Of a stretch of 64,000 nt of DNA, positions 1 through 12,612 are shown piece after piece. Source of the DNA: Apoda limacodes (taxonomy: Eukaryota > Arthropoda > Insecta > Lepidoptera > Limacodidae); the NCBI GenBank assembly GCA_946406115.1, contig OX291547.1, positions 7,693,001 to 7,757,000 of the forward strand, given 5' to 3'. The notes under the pieces were generated by a model. That model had not been told where the DNA came from, made no database searches, and saw only the letters and a list, made by a program, of their open reading frames with translations. Position 1 is the first letter of the stretch. Every line of letters starts with the position of its first letter. The position numbers and the translations under genes are program-made.

Positions 1-479
1 AGCGGCCTTATACACACTGCCACATAACAATGTGTGTCTAAGCTTCCTTATAACCATCAAGTTGAGCTTCGGCTATTCTAAATCAAAGTTGATGTTTACT
101 ATTTTGATTGTGTCTTATCAAACTTAAACAGTTATAGTTTTTTTAAAACAAATATTAAAATGAAATTAAATAATTGAAAAAAAAATTTGCTGTAATATTT
201 TTACACGAATTTAGAGTTCCAAATAGTATAATATTTGGGGACAGGTATTTTGATACAATTGTACATTTTAGCAAATCTTTTAATAGTAAATATACAGATA
301 TTTACAGATGTTTAAAATATCATATTTTCAAGAGGCATAAAACTGATCGAAAGCTGTTAAGTGTACTGTAACTAGCCCCAGTGTTAAGTTAATATATCAA
401 ATATTATAGTCTTAGCATAATGCTATTTTTGTTACCATTTTTGTTACGCTATTTTAATTAATAGCCTTTCTCGGAAAAC
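1..479. other. Non-coding AT-rich DNA
   Basis: No supported gene. The only long open frame (174-371, +) is 65 codons in AT-rich DNA with no recognisable motif. It stops just before the LINE relic that begins near 480. Confidence 0.5.
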
Positions 480-2046
480 ATATTTCCTTAACTTCAAATC
501 AATTTGGCTTTAGAAAAAATACTTCGACGACAGACGCCGTGGAAAAACTAACATCATATGTATCTCAGAATCACGATAACGGAAATAAAACCATATGGAT
601 ATTTTTAGACCTTGCCAAAGCATTTGATACAGACTTGTCCCAATTCTTCTAGAAAAAAAATCCAATAAAGGTATTCGCGGACTGCCCTTAGAGCTGCTCC
701 GAGACTACCTTTCGAATAGAGAACAAATTGTCAAGTTACAAGACACTGTTAGTACACCAAAACAAGTTACCTTTGGCATCCCTTAAGGAAGCATTTTAGG
801 ACCTACGCTGTTTTTAATTTACACAGATGAATTCTGCGACACTAATCTACAAAACACTGAAATCGTTACGGTGGCTGATGACACTGTTTTATTGTTCAGT
901 GAAAAAAACATGGGAAAAAGTAAAAAGAATAGCTGAGTTCGGACGTTCAGCAATAAATGAATCACTAAATAGGAATTTACTTACCCTTAATCTCGAAAAA
1001 ACCCAATATATAACTTGCTGTATACAAAACGTCAAACAACCACATAACAATATCAGCCTAAAACTGCACTCAAATAAATCTGACCATAAATCAACATGCG
1101 AGTGTATGTCACTTACAAAAACCTCAGTCGTTAAATACCTAGGAGCCTTAATAGATCAAAATTTAAACTGGCGAAATCATATAACCACTATAACACAACG
1201 AGTTAGAAAGCTAATTTATATATTTAGAAAGCTAAGACATACATGTGACCTCAGATTACTTAAAACTACATACTTTGCTTTATGCCAATCTATCATAAGA
1301 CACTGTATAACATCATAGGGCGGTGGATCTAAAACTATAATTCTCGACCTCGGCTCAACGAGCTGTACTGAAAGTGATGTCTTTCAAAATTATTATATCC
1401 CACGCATTCCTTGCACACCAACTTAAATAAGATAAGTTATTCAAATATAAATCAATACAGGAAATTAAATAACTACTTAGCAATAATATGTCATAACATT
1501 TTATACAAAACATGTACGTGAAAACTTAATCATCTATCAACCTTACATATACTGTACTTGTAGATTACAAACACGAACAAGTTTTTCACCTTTTGATGAA
1601 TGACTTAGAAGTCCTCGTCGATTGTGCTAACATAACTACAATATTTACTATCTACCTGACGATAAAATAATTGCTTAATATTATTTCTGAAATATGAGAA
1701 GGTAAATTCTATTAGATTATTTCTTTATAGTTTGACTTTAAAAATAAGCATAGATAATTTATTCATAGCCAGTATATATATCATTAATTTAAGTATTAAG
1801 TAGTGCCAATGTATTAGGTATAAATTACCTTGTCTTTCTTGTATTATTGTAATATAATAAATAGTAACTACGAACTATGTCTTCCGTAAAACAGTTTTAA
1901 CTAGTACGAAAATCAAAGAGACTTTTCTACAACCTTATTTATAATCCTAAAAAATGTTATTACCTTCATAAGATTGTACCCGGTTGGGAAAATATTGTAA
2001 GACATTTTTATATGAATAAATAAAATTAATTGATTGATTGATTGAA
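480..2046 (+). mobile_element. Degenerate non-LTR retrotransposon (LINE), RT relic
   Basis: Decayed reverse transcriptase in several frames. Near 500-620 the translation reads NQFGFRKNTSTTDAVEKL and then WIFLDLAKAFDT, typical of RT fingers and palm motif A. Stops and frameshifts follow. Motif C (VADDTVLLF) lies at 871-900 in a different frame from the next stretch (827-1318), so a frameshift falls near 900. The thumb region reads KYLGALIDQNLNWRNHI. From 1319 to 2046 the sequence is non-coding and ends in a short (ATTG)n run at 2028-2046, the kind of simple-repeat tail seen on many insect LINEs. That supports 2046 as the 3' end, but continuity from 1319 to 2046 is inferred. Clade not resolved (Jockey/CR1-like); it cannot be functional. 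Confidence 0.75.
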
Positions 2047-2427
2047 TATTGCCACCATGATATAAGTGTAGGTATATAGCTATAGCGTTATGTAAAATCA
2101 AAGCCATTATATATCGAGGCTTTATCATTTCCTTGGCGTCAGTGTACAGTCAACAGAGGATGCTTAAAGCTCTAAAAAGAAGTTGTGTGTTCCAACATGG
2201 TAACTCTTGGACTGCTTTGTTACAAACAATATTACCTAATTGGAAATAATACTAAAGCTAAGAAACGGTACAAAATCCCATATTTTAATCTATGTGTTGA
2301 GGATCTACATAGGTCTAACTTCCATGAAGCATATCTAAATTTAAACACTAGCAAATAAATTTATGTCTTTGGTACTAAATGACTATTATTCCAAGCATGA
2401 GCATTGGCTGTTCAAATTATTATGCAA
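2047..2427. other. Unassigned non-coding stretch
   Basis: I see no reading frame or family I can name. The phrase 'agcaaataaattta' near 2350 recurs near 4920 and may be the tail of a dispersed repeat. Confidence 0.3.
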
Positions 2428-2994
2428 CTAGCTTCTACCAGCGGCTTCGCCCGGCCTGAATTTTGTTATTGGCGTAGGTTTTTACGGCAATTCCTCAATT
2501 TTAGAAAAAAAAAACAAATAATCAAATCTTTCCTCTTTAATGGCATAATACATTCGTGTCTGTGAAACCATGGAAATACACATACAAAATTTCAACCCAA
2601 TTGGTCAAGCCGTTTAGTAGTTGACATACCGACAGCAGCGCCACCTACCGGGTCCAATTGTATTTTTAAATCATCAAGGAAACCATCGAAATGCCCATTT
2701 TTTTCAAATTTCATCCCAATCTGTTAAGCCGTTTAGAAGTTATGTAAAAAAGATAAGTACGGAAGGATAATTCTTACTACCCGTTGTCCTATTACCCGTC
2801 TTCCCGTAGGAATAAAGCATTTTCCCGCGGTAAAAAGTAGCCTATGATCATAAGGGATAATGTAGGCTTCTAATGGTAAAAGAATTTTTCAAATCGGTCC
2901 AGTAGTTTCGGAGCCTATTCAATACAAACAAACAAACGATCAAATTTTTCCTCTTCATAATATTATTATAAGTATTAGTATTAGAATAGATAAG
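2428..2994 (+). repeat. Dispersed lepidopteran repeat with internally duplicated block
   Basis: Begins 'ctagcttctaccagcggctt' and ends with 'tcggtccagtagtttcgg' plus a run of AAACAAACAAAC and ATATTAGTATT-like sequence. I recognise this layout as a very common lepidopteran interspersed repeat (RTE-like 3' end or SINE-like). A block of about 80 bp (near 2560-2640) ending 'aagccgtttagtagtt' is repeated with divergence near 2680-2745 ('aagccgtttagaagtt'). A shorter relative sits in PASK intron 11 (33316-33560). Non-coding. Confidence 0.65.
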
Positions 2995-3047
2995 ATTGTA
3001 AGGTGAATACTTATTTGAACTGTCACCTGTTTTTAATATTAGTAGTA

Positions 3048-4340
3048 CCTAAAAGGCCGAGCGTTGCTCGTTTTTTTCACAACGCCATCTATTGTCCAGT
3101 GGTAAAAATAATAGTATTACTCGCCAACTGATGTCAGGAAGAGTCATATTTTTCAGTTGAAGTTATCAAAAAATATTGTTTGAACGTAATTTTGACAAGA
3201 GTAAAATTTTACAAAAGATTTTTTCACAACGAAATAAAATGGCAAGTTTAACCCTGGAGCAAAGGGCTGAAATAATATTTCTCTTCGAAGATGGACATAG
3301 TATTAGTGCTATATCACGAGAACTCAATATATCGCGATTCACTGTGAGGTTTTGGATTAGGCGTCACGGCGAAGAAGGGCAAATAACATATCATAGAAAT
3401 AATTCAGGACGACGACCGATACTAACCGCCGCGCAAATAATAGAAATCATTCGTCGTTACGAAGAGAATGGTTTCACACCAACTAGTTATTTTGCTGCTT
3501 TATATGGTGTGAGTGCACAATGTTGGACTACACTACAGACACCATGCTATTAAAGTGGAGCTGAAACCTCACCACAAAACAGCCAGGCTTAACTTTGCGC
3601 GACAACATCTCGATTTTGATTGGTCGAATACTATATTTACCGATGAAAAAACTTTTAAATCAAGCCAAATCGCAAGATTAACTTTATGGCGCTACAATCG
3701 AACTCGGTATGATGAAGGTCATATTGTGCCTCAAAACGAGTCAGGTCGCATTACAGTAAACTTATGGGGGTGGATGAGCTTTAACGGCGTCGAAGAACTG
3801 GCGTCGTTAGAGAATAGGGCTACGACCATTAATTATGTGTCGCTTTTGGAAGAAGTGATGCTGCCTACTGTGCGCGTAGTGTATCCTGTAACGGAATTCC
3901 GACACATTACTTACTTTTAAGATAATGCACGGATACACACAGCCCGTGCTGCTATGGCGTGGTTCAACCTGCACCGTGACATTCGTCCCATTCAATGGCC
4001 CGCTCGGTCTGCTGATTTAAACCCTATTGAAAATTTATGGGGGCTTATGGTTCAACGCTGGGACTGTCAAAATGAAAGAAACCCTCAAGCTCTTAGATCT
4101 CACTGTGCTCAAGTATGGGCTGATATCAGAGGTACTGATCTATGCACGCGTCTTGTTGCATCTATGCGAGATAGACTACGTGCCTTCATAGCTGCAGAGG
4201 AAGGTTATACTAGATATTAAATAAAGATTTTCGAAGTGTCTATTTTATTATTTCTTCATATTCTTATTTAAAAAACTAAAATATTAGTTTTTTCAAAGAA
4301 GGTTTTCTATATATTAAAACTTGATAATAGTCAGTCCATC
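3048..4340 (+). mobile_element. Decayed Tc1/mariner-type DNA transposon
   Basis: The 5' end begins at CCTAAAAGGCCGAGCG, right after a TA dinucleotide at 3046-3047. The leader includes 'cgccatctattgtccagt' (near 3083) and 'gtcaggaagagtcatat' (near 3133). Reverse-complement relatives of both phrases occur in PASK intron 16 (39205-39345), which marks this as a repeated element end. The transposase frames follow (3239-4220). I could not find a matching inverted copy of the left end to the right. The 3' boundary is therefore uncertain and set just before the hAT MITE target duplication at 4341. Confidence 0.75.
3239..4220 (+). pseudogene. Tc1/mariner transposase pseudogene
   Basis: A DNA transposase that would bind the element ends and cut and paste it. 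The likely start is the ATG at 3239 (MASLTLEQRAEI); the frame is also open upstream from 3176. Two helix-turn-helix regions are visible: ISAISRELNISRFTVRFW, then a paired-like region ending GVSA. A frameshift near 3510-3550 moves the frame to IKVELKPHHKTARLNFARQH. The first catalytic Asp is in FTDEKTF, the second in DNARIHTA and the acidic third in SADLNPIENLWG. I count 35 residues between the last two, so the catalytic triad is DD35E-like. An in-frame TAA at 3918-3920 lies immediately before the second Asp. With at least two disabling lesions it is dead. Confidence 0.85.
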
Positions 4341-4348
4341 TCCTAGAG

Positions 4349-4762
4349 CAGAGATGGCGAACCCATGGCAATTCGGGCACGCCAATCATTTATGAAATTT
4401 CTATTTTCACCTACGTATGCTTGAAAGTCATTTTTAGAAATGAACTCTAGTTTAGCTTCCATACTGCTTAGTAACAAAGTACGAGCCTGCCCTAATGTGA
4501 GATTTTTAGCACCTAATTTGCAGGAGCAGAAATCACACTATTTTTTTTATTTTAATTTGAATATAAATATTAAACATTTCGATTGCTGTAAACATTTCGA
4601 GCTGCAAGTATCTAAATAGCTTAAGCTTAAGTTAACAGCAATTCGTTTAATTTTTCTCCATTATTATTAAGTAACCCAGATGTTTTGACGGCACGTCATA
4701 GGTACAGTATTGTTTATTTCATAGAAAATGGCACATTCATTAATAAAGGTTCGCCATCCCTG
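4349..4762. mobile_element. hAT-type MITE, 414 bp, with 8-bp target duplication
   Basis: Terminal inverted repeats are CAGAGATGGCGAACC (4349-4363) and GGTTCGCCATCCCTG (4748-4762), 15 bp with one mismatch. The direct repeat TCCTAGAG flanks it exactly (4341-4348 and 4763-4770). An 8-bp duplication with CAGRGATGG-type ends is characteristic of the hAT superfamily. The interior is non-coding, so this is a non-autonomous element needing a transposase from elsewhere. It landed just 3' of the mariner relic. Confidence 0.92.
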
Positions 4763-4770
4763 TCCTAGAG

Positions 4771-5237
4771 CGATTGATTGTCATATTAGAAAAAAGATAA
4801 TCTATGGTCAATCAAATTATTATAAAATAGACATTTAGAACTTGTGACTTAAATGTGTGCATGCAATTGTGATCCTTAAGGTGGTAAACATTTTCTGACC
4901 GCGACTATACATAGTCTTAGCAAATAAATTTATTATTATTATAATTATCTGTGTAATAAGCGTGAACTAGAAGTTTCCATTTGATGTCTTTATTACATGC
5001 TTGATTTGATTCCCAAGTAAGCTACGAAATTTCTTAATTTCATATACAATGTAAAAACGTGGATGTTACGGTTTTTGCACCATATTTGCTTCATGTTTCT
5101 AATGTGTAAATCAGAGAGAGACAGATTTTGTTCGCTATTTCCATGAATTGTAATGGTAACTCAGCATGGGATCTCATTTGTAATATATAACGGCACAATT
5201 TTTTAGGTAAGTGGGTAGTCGTTCTTTAATATTTTCC
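4771..5237. other. Non-coding stretch with TTA-rich tail
   Basis: Nothing coding. 'agcaaataaatttattatt' near 4920 followed by TTA repeats looks like the 3' tail of a retroposed repeat, but I cannot name the family. Confidence 0.35.
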
Positions 5238-5550
5238 CACACACACACACACACACACACACGTCGGGAATAGTCGGGATATTAATGTTGATTCATCATC
5301 AGCATCCACACACGATAAACGTCGGGATATTTCAATAATGGTATTTATTTTATGACAATATGTAGGTATCCAACATGGTATCTATTTTATGACATTTAGT
5401 TATCCACACACACGCTGGGATATTGCAATATCGGATTTATTTATTAAATTTATTTACACACACAATTTTGGTACGTCGAGGCATTTCAAAGATTTATTTT
5501 ATGACAAAATGTAAGTAGGTAGGTATCCACACGCGGTATTCGCCGGGATA
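5238..5550. repeat. (AC)n microsatellite grading into a decayed tandem repeat
   Basis: A pure (CA)n run (5239-5262) leads into several irregular units. Each unit has a 'ccacacaca' start, a 'cgtcgggatatt' box, a 'tttattttatgacaa' box and a 'gtaggtatcc' end. Units start near 5295, 5395, 5450 and 5525 and are roughly 60-100 bp long with many changes. This is a degenerate minisatellite rather than spaced repeats with unique spacers. Confidence 0.7.
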
Positions 5551-6324
5551 ATTTAATTTAGATGTGCACATATATCCCATATTGATCAAGAAATAATGCT
5601 TCGTTTTTTACTAAATTAGAACAATGTCTTACATTTGCTCAAACAATATTCCATGTCTAATTAAAAAAAAAATTAAGACAGTAGATGTAAACTAATTAAT
5701 TGATCATTTAATTGAGTTATTTGGTCCTTTACTATTTGTTTCTGAAAAATTGCTTTAAAAGTCACCTTGAAGTTTTACATAACTGTCTTAATTATTTTCC
5801 GAATGGACAGTAGAACGACGTGTACGTAGATGACAATATTCCTCTTCGTTTAATCACGAGGTTTTAAACTTTTCACAGTGTCACTATTCCTAATTCATAA
5901 CGCCTTTCCTTTTATGACTATTAAAGAACTATTTTAAAATTATTTTTGAAGACGACATTTTCAGAGAGCGTTGGACAACACAATAAAACGTAATGGCAAT
6001 CAGAAGCGGGCAATATGGATAGGTGCATATATGTAGGTAGTGAAAACTGTAAGATTTAATTTTAATAAGCATTTTTATAGCTTTAGAGGTGTGATCTAGA
6101 CTGCATCGTCTTGCGTACTGCTGCATGTAAACGTCTTCGGTAAAAAAAGGCTTTTGTTTATTTTTTGTTGTGGCTTTCTCTTATCCGGAAGTATAGAACC
6201 GAGGCAAGTAGATATCTAAGAAGCTCGTGGACTAGTTACATTCGTCTATTAGAATCGATTTGCGAAATCGGTCAATGTTGGTCTTTGTGATAAATTGGGT
6301 GGTTGACCACCTTTAGGCACATCT
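5551..6324. other. Unassigned non-coding stretch
   Basis: AT-rich sequence without a convincing frame. The open frame on the minus strand at 5929-6126 has no motif. Confidence 0.4.
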
Positions 6325-6951
6325 TTTTTAGGGTTTCGTAGCCAAATGGCAAAAAACGGAACCCTTATAGATTCGTCATGTCTGTCTGTCCGTCCGTCCG
6401 TATATCACAGCCACTTTTTTCCGAATGTGTAAGAACTATACTGTTGGAACTTGGTAAGTAGATGTATTCTGTGAACCGCAATAAGATTTTCACACAAAAA
6501 TACAAAAAAAAACAATAAATTTTTAGGGTTCCCCATACTTAGAACTGAAACTAATGAAAGAAAGTGTGGGGTATCTATGGATAGATTAAAAATAATATTG
6601 AGGTTTCTAATATCATTTTTTTCTAAACTGAATAGTTTGCGCGAGAGGTGGTAAAATGTGTCCGTCCCCCCCCCCCCCCTGTAACTTCTAAAATAAGAGA
6701 CTGATAAAACTAAAAAAAAAATATATCATGTACATTACCATACAAACTTCCACCGAAAATTGGTTTGAACGAGATCTAGTAAGTAGTTTTCGTTTTTTTT
6801 TAACACGTCATAAATCGTAAAACGCAATTTACCATTCATTCAATCAACTCAAATATAAAAATATTTTTGTTTGTGTAGATTACATAAATGGTCGTAGGTA
6901 CGGAACCCTCGGTGAGCGAGTCCAACTGGAACTTAGCCGGTTTTTTTTGTG
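6325..6951 (+). repeat. 'agggttccg' dispersed repeat, copy 1 (near full length)
   Basis: Starts 'tttagggtttcgtagccaaa', includes a 'tgtctgtctgtccgtccgt' block and a poly-C run (near 6667-6680), and ends with 'tacggaaccctcggtgagcg' and 'ttagccggtttttttt'. The terminal AGGGTT and its inverse GGAACCCT give it an inverted-repeat character. A closely similar second copy lies in PASK intron 16 (40197-40812), with the same internal order including the poly-C run. It is non-coding; open frames on either strand here are chance. Class unresolved (MITE- or Helitron-like). Confidence 0.75.
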
Positions 6952-8274
6952 CTCCTCTGTGCCTCGAAGGGTACGTTAAACTGTCAGTCCTGAGGCCATA
7001 TATGGACAGCTTCAAAATTCTGACAGTCGAGAAAACGCTGAGACCTACTGGTGGGGACAAAGAACGGCTGGGGCAAAAAATACCTATTTAAAGTTTTTCA
7101 TGCCCATAATTAGTGTAACACATAATCCTATAAATCAACTGCGTAATCAAAGTTGCTGAAATCATCTGGTTTTGTGATAATTATGATCTAAATTGCGCTT
7201 TATATTGTTAGTTAATATGATTGCGGTTAAAACCGTTAAGCAAATGTAGGTCATAATCATTTTGGAACTAGATGTAGATATGTAGGTACTTACAATCATT
7301 TAAGGTCAATTTTGACATAGCCATAACCAGGGTCACCGCAGATGAATCTTTTTCGTTGAATAAATTAAATCTCTTCAGCATGGGGTTGAAAAGTTTTTAC
7401 AACCTTGACTTATGAGTTCCTACAACTATTTCTTTGTCAAAAATCAGCCCGTTGCACTGTTGCGACTCTATATCCCGAAAGACACTACATGAAGATAAAA
7501 TGTATCTTTTTCTCTTCTACGTCTTTCTAATTATCCCTGTTACAAGAATGTGGGCGATTGAATGGTCCACTGCCATGTTAACCAATAACAAACAAACACA
7601 CACAAACAGATTTTCGCATTTATAAATTAGATAGGATAGGATCACGATTGTAATTAGCACTCTGCTGCGAATTTGTCCCCTTGTTTATGAAACACTTTAC
7701 TTTTCACAATAAAACAAATGTAAATGCAGTAGTATTACGGAAGCAGAAAAGAAATGCACACTTATTATTGCTTATTATTATATTATATATACTTGAGTGA
7801 TATATTATATTATACTTATTATTCATTCATACATTTAATACAGTAAAGAATGAAACAAATAAATCTTTGAGTCATACAATACATCACAAATCACGAGACA
7901 CTTTACAAGCTTTACCGCGCCACGCATCGTGATTACCCCCGGTAATAAAAGATACATGCAACCTTTGGGAAACAGGCGTGATGTTATATATGTATGTGTT
8001 CAGCTTGTGTATAAAAGATACAGGTTTAGGTTTGTAGTTTGTTGTTTCAGGGGCAAGATTAATACAATTAAACTAAATTTTAATTTCGCTCGTTCAAACA
8101 TACAAACTCACGAGCTTCATATTTTAGTGTAATGATCATGGATCATAGAATCCGCCATCTTTAGGTCGATTCGAATGAAATTTTACTAACTATTCATTTG
8201 TCATATACAAACTGTCATACATTTAGGTCATAAAATTTAAAATAAAAAATAAAAGGTTTTTAGTGCACCTTATC
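6952..8274. other. Unassigned non-coding stretch
   Basis: No gene or family recognised. Short frames at 7434-7625 and 7929-8132 (+) have no motif or supporting context. Confidence 0.4.
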
Positions 8275-8480
8275 CATACAAATGTTATAAATGCGAAAGT
8301 ATGGAGATAGTTTGAGTCCCGGAGAAGGACATAGGCTACTTGATAACGTTAAGTGTGAGTCGATATTTTTCTATAATTGAGAAGACGCCGTTGAAATCCC
8401 ACGCCGGTGTCCGAATTAAGGGAATTTGGAACCGCGGGTATGTGTTATAAACACATCCAAATAAAATTATTCACAAGTTT
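8275..8480 (+). repeat. Dispersed repeat fragment ('ttataaatgcgaaagtatgg')
   Basis: Contains 'ttataaatgcgaaagtatgg' and 'gagtcccggagaaggacata', followed by 'aatcccacgc'. I recognise these phrases as parts of a very common lepidopteran interspersed repeat. A weaker relative lies near 40890-41050. Boundaries are approximate. Confidence 0.55.
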
Positions 8481-9817
8481 TTCAGATACCTATCTTAAAT
8501 AATTCTTATTCTAAGAACACGGCATTTGGCCTGTTTTTTCGCGACACAGTTTACACTATGGAGCGTTTTTCGCACTACGCAAATAATTTTAAGTTGTATT
8601 TTCAACTTCGGTTCTTCATCTCTAAACATACCTTCACATTATGTGTCCTTAATACCAATGCCGAAATAATTATAAAATTGTCGAATCAGACAAGAACATC
8701 AGATTAAGCTCAAGTTTAGGGTCTACAAGCCTCAATTAATCAAGCTCTTAATTAAAGACACATTGTTTTATACCTAACATTGTCTTGTCGGTTTTCGAGA
8801 CGTATAAACCGCACATACAAACAAACAAGGTTAAATGCTCTGTCAGAATATGAACTGACCTCTGCTATAAGGTCATATTTTATTAATCAAATTAATAAAT
8901 GGTACAAATCTGGACAGTGGTTATTACCCTCGTTAATCATTTTGAGTAATGATTATCTAAATTGTACTGGATCTCATTTATTGAAAAGGTAAATTCTAAA
9001 GGGATTTACTATATTGCGTAATTGAATATTAACATTTAAATAAAGTATTGCTCAACATTTTATTTACCTATATCAATTAAAGAACCTGTTGAGTGCGACT
9101 AAACAGACCTTGATTCAATTAAATAATATTCCAGTTTATGGAGTCAACTACAGTACAATCTACATCAAGCAAGATCCTAATATTGCTTTTCTTGTTATAG
9201 TATTGGAGTAATATTTACGTCAGAGAGTAGATTATACGCCTTAGTAGGCATACTTTGAACCAAGGTTCATATGATGCGCATGTACAATGAGTCACAAATG
9301 TTCAAAATATAGTTTAATATTAATTAATTATTTTATAATTTTTCACATATTTCGCCAATAAGCCGATCCCGGTCATAGAGAAAAAAGATACAAATGTACT
9401 GAAATTTCTTATTATTATTATTATATTTTATAAATATTATTGTTTGTATTAATTTCAGAAATCGTACAGTTTTATTAGACAATATCTTTGTAGCTGACAT
9501 GGCGAGCTATGTTGCGTTATAACTTTGAAAATCACCATAAATTATTATAAGTTCTTAGCTCAACCTTCCACGCATTAGCGAAAACCGAATTAAAATAAAT
9601 AAATTTATTGATCAAGGAGAAAATCACTATTGTATCATAAATGTTAAAAAGGGGGTGATAAAATACCTCCCCTAATCTCTTATTGCCGTCGAAAAAATCA
9701 AAAATAATTTATCTAGGTGTCGCTGTATATAACTGAAAAACTATGGATATAGCGGTCATTCGAGTTTTAACATATTTTCAATGAACAACAAATAAGTGCG
9801 TGTCGTACGCTCATAAA
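8481..9817. other. Unassigned non-coding stretch
   Basis: AT-rich. Contains poly-TTA (near 9410-9425) and a short AAATAAATAAATTTATT run near 9595. No supported gene. Confidence 0.4.
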
Positions 9818-10392
9818 CTTAGGGTTCCGTTCTTTACTACTAAAAAACTTGTGAACAAACTTCGAATCAATTTTTGTTAGAAGTATTCATAAAGCTCTAT
9901 CATGATTTGTTTTAGTAATATTCAGTTTTAAAAAAAAAATCAAAATTGTCATTTAAAAGTTTTTGGTGCGAAATCGTCAATACGCGAGCCTAGCTAAAAA
10001 AAGTCTTAACCAGACTTCCTGCGAGTTAAGTAATTATAGATACATTTATAATACTCAGCGAAAACGGAGCATAAGTGGGAAAATGTTTTGTTTGTTACGC
10101 CAAAAGTTTTTTTTTTGTGGTTTCCTTTTACACTAATATATAATGTGCTCTGGTTTTTATTAATTAAATAAATCAATAACATAATGAACATGTTAATAAA
10201 TATTAGTGGCAGGACGGTGGTACACCTTTTATAAATGACCTCTGCTCTGATCGGAATGTGGCGACTCTTTTCACTTCACTTTTTCAAGTAAAGTTATTTC
10301 ACTGATTATTACAAAAAGCTGTGACGTATAAGCTAACTCCGAAGTCTGACTATAAGGGTTCTTGTTTACCATTTTAGTATGGAACCCTAAAA
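9818..10392. repeat. Putative 575-bp element with TTAGGGTTCC ends
   Basis: 'ttagggttccg' at 9818-9829 and its inverse 'ggaaccctaaa' at 10382-10392 bracket non-coding DNA. Both ends resemble the termini of the 'agggttccg' repeat at 6325-6951. It may be a deleted or rearranged member of that family. Boundaries are inferred from the short inverted ends only. Confidence 0.4.
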
Positions 10393-12544
10393 AAGCATTT
10401 TAATTAGTTCCATGTGATACACTGTGGACTCTATTGTAGTAGGGTTTTACACTAAATTAAAGAAAAAGCAATTATGCATCATGAATTTGGTTGCTCTGAT
10501 TCTATAACAGGCATTTTTTTAATATAAATAAAAAACTTCATTCAAGGCCTTTATACGGAGCATTTCGAGAAATAAGTCAATTCATTCAAAGTATAAACTA
10601 AAGTTACCATTCGGCTATAAAACTTGTTGCTTATGCTATAAGTTTGATGTGACTACAATATAAACAACTAAATATTTGGAGGCTATAAAAATTTAAAAGT
10701 CCTTTTTTGAACATCTATCTACTGAAATCTTTTTGTCACAGAGTTTATTGTATTTGTCATCATAATTCTACAATATGAATGTTTTAGCTAAAGTAGCTTG
10801 ATTTTAAATCAAAACGATATTTCAATCCTCGACAAACTGATTTTTTCAATCAACATTATGTTGTTTTTGAGACCTACAATTTTACTACAATATAACACGA
10901 AGTGTAAAAAATACTTTTATTTTGACGTTTTTAAATTAAAGATTATTTTGCCATCAGTGACCTTTTAAGTAGATAGACTATGCGGGTCATACAAATACGT
11001 CGGCGAACAATGGCCGATTTGATTTAAACATATCGTCCATTGCTGTTTTTGATCTTAGGTCCGCCAATATGCTCGCTAGTCAAATAGTAAGGTATACGTG
11101 AACGCGACGCGCATGCGCAATTTGAATTTTGGTGAATATAAAACTCGTGGAGTAGCTTTCATTATTATACTGAGCAAATATTTTTTTGTATATTTTATTT
11201 TGCATTACAGATTTTTGTGTCTTTGTGTATTTGATTATACTCATAAGTATGTAGTTGACCTAAAAAAATATTATCACGACAGGTACAGACTAAGGGGATG
11301 AAGTTGTTGTTGAACGTTTATAGTTAAGACCTAACCTATGTTTTTGATGTTATGGGCTTAATTTTGATATAATTATGTTTATTATGGCCGAGAATAACAA
11401 CATAATATGTATTAATACTATCATAACCATTTTACAAAAGAGGTGGAAGATTAAGAGATTTTACACATGGTAAAATTGTACCGATATTGTTGATGTAAGG
11501 TTTGTTTAAAACAATACTTATAAAACTTTTTACGACAGGGATGGTTTAGAGTGACCAATGTGTGATTGAAAGTTTATATATAATTTTTTTTGATGTTTAG
11601 GGTATGCATTTTGTATAAACAAATATTGTTCATATGGTTCCAGTAAATGAGAACAAGTCAGTAAATATAAATTAATTTGCAAAAGTTTACATCAAACACG
11701 CAGCCACACTACGAAGTTGTGCAAATGCCTCAAAAAATTTTGAAACATGTAGTAGTAAACAAATTTATATCAATGGCTTACGATCGGAGTTAAGCACAAT
11801 TTTGAAGATCCATCTTAAGCGAGTAGGCGCGCGGTAGAAGATCATTGTTTAGTAAAATAATGGCTTAACCTAGTGTTATTTTATAATTAGTTATGGAATG
11901 CGAAAATTTAAAAACTTATAAATAATTATACTTATTATACATTTTAAAAAGCCATTACTTAGTAACACTAACTACGCTTTTAAACATAAAAAAATTAAAA
12001 ACTTGTGGTGTAAAAATAAATAAGGCATGATAAACTAAATATGTATCGTTCGACGTAGTGTCTATAGACATACTTAACACGTCAATCAATAACAAATATG
12101 AGCAATTACCGTATATTTCTAACCACATGCTTGAATAAGAGGTTGGCGACCGGCATAGACATTGTGCAAAAAATAGTGCAAGCTGTTATAGGCCCATTTT
12201 CATTGCACAAGTAAGATTCCTTTCACTATGGTTGTTGAGCAAGAGGTTTTTTGTTGTACTGCACCAAGCTGTACCTTTGTCCACGAGTGCATTGAAAAAA
12301 ACCAAGGTCGCGTCATACTAGTATAAAAAAATTTGAAAGTTAAAAGCGTCAAGTGTGAAACAGACTTACGAACACAGATAGAAATTTGTGACAATAATGT
12401 CTAGCCAATGATGTGAACTTCATTGCACTGTGCAAAATTACACAAACTTATAATTGTACAGTGTAATCAGGCAGAAAGGTATTGGTAATAATCAAAAACA
12501 CGCGTAAACACGAAAGTAGGTACACAAGTAGCTTAACTATCTTA
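10393..12544. other. Unassigned non-coding stretch
   Basis: About 2.1 kb of AT-rich sequence in which I find no gene, RNA gene or repeat family I can support. Short frames at 11098-11301 (+) and 12200-12394 (-) lack motifs. Confidence 0.4.
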
Positions 12545-12612
12545 AAAAACCGGCCACCGGAGTGGGTTCCGTACCATCACAGAATGCACAAGCCCGACTC
12601 ACACTTGGCCAG
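12545..12612 (-). repeat. Fragment of the 'agggttccg' repeat end
   Basis: 'aaaaaaccggcc' followed by 'gggttccgtaccatc' and 'cccgactcacacttggcc' matches the reverse complement of the right end of the repeat at 6325-6951 (acggaaccct ... cgagtccaact ... ttagccgg). Confidence 0.55.

Noticed and set aside
5238..5550. CRISPR-like array
   Set aside because: Eukaryotic DNA; units are diverged, unevenly spaced and low in complexity, with no unique spacers.
9818..10392. A complete DNA transposon
   Set aside because: Only about 11 bp of inverted ends, no target duplication and no transposase; kept as a low-confidence repeat.
12120..12440. Possible MITE with 'cattgtgcaaaa' and 'cattgcactgtgcaaaat' near its ends
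   Set aside because: The two phrases are direct-like rather than inverted, and the interior shows no mirrored structure.
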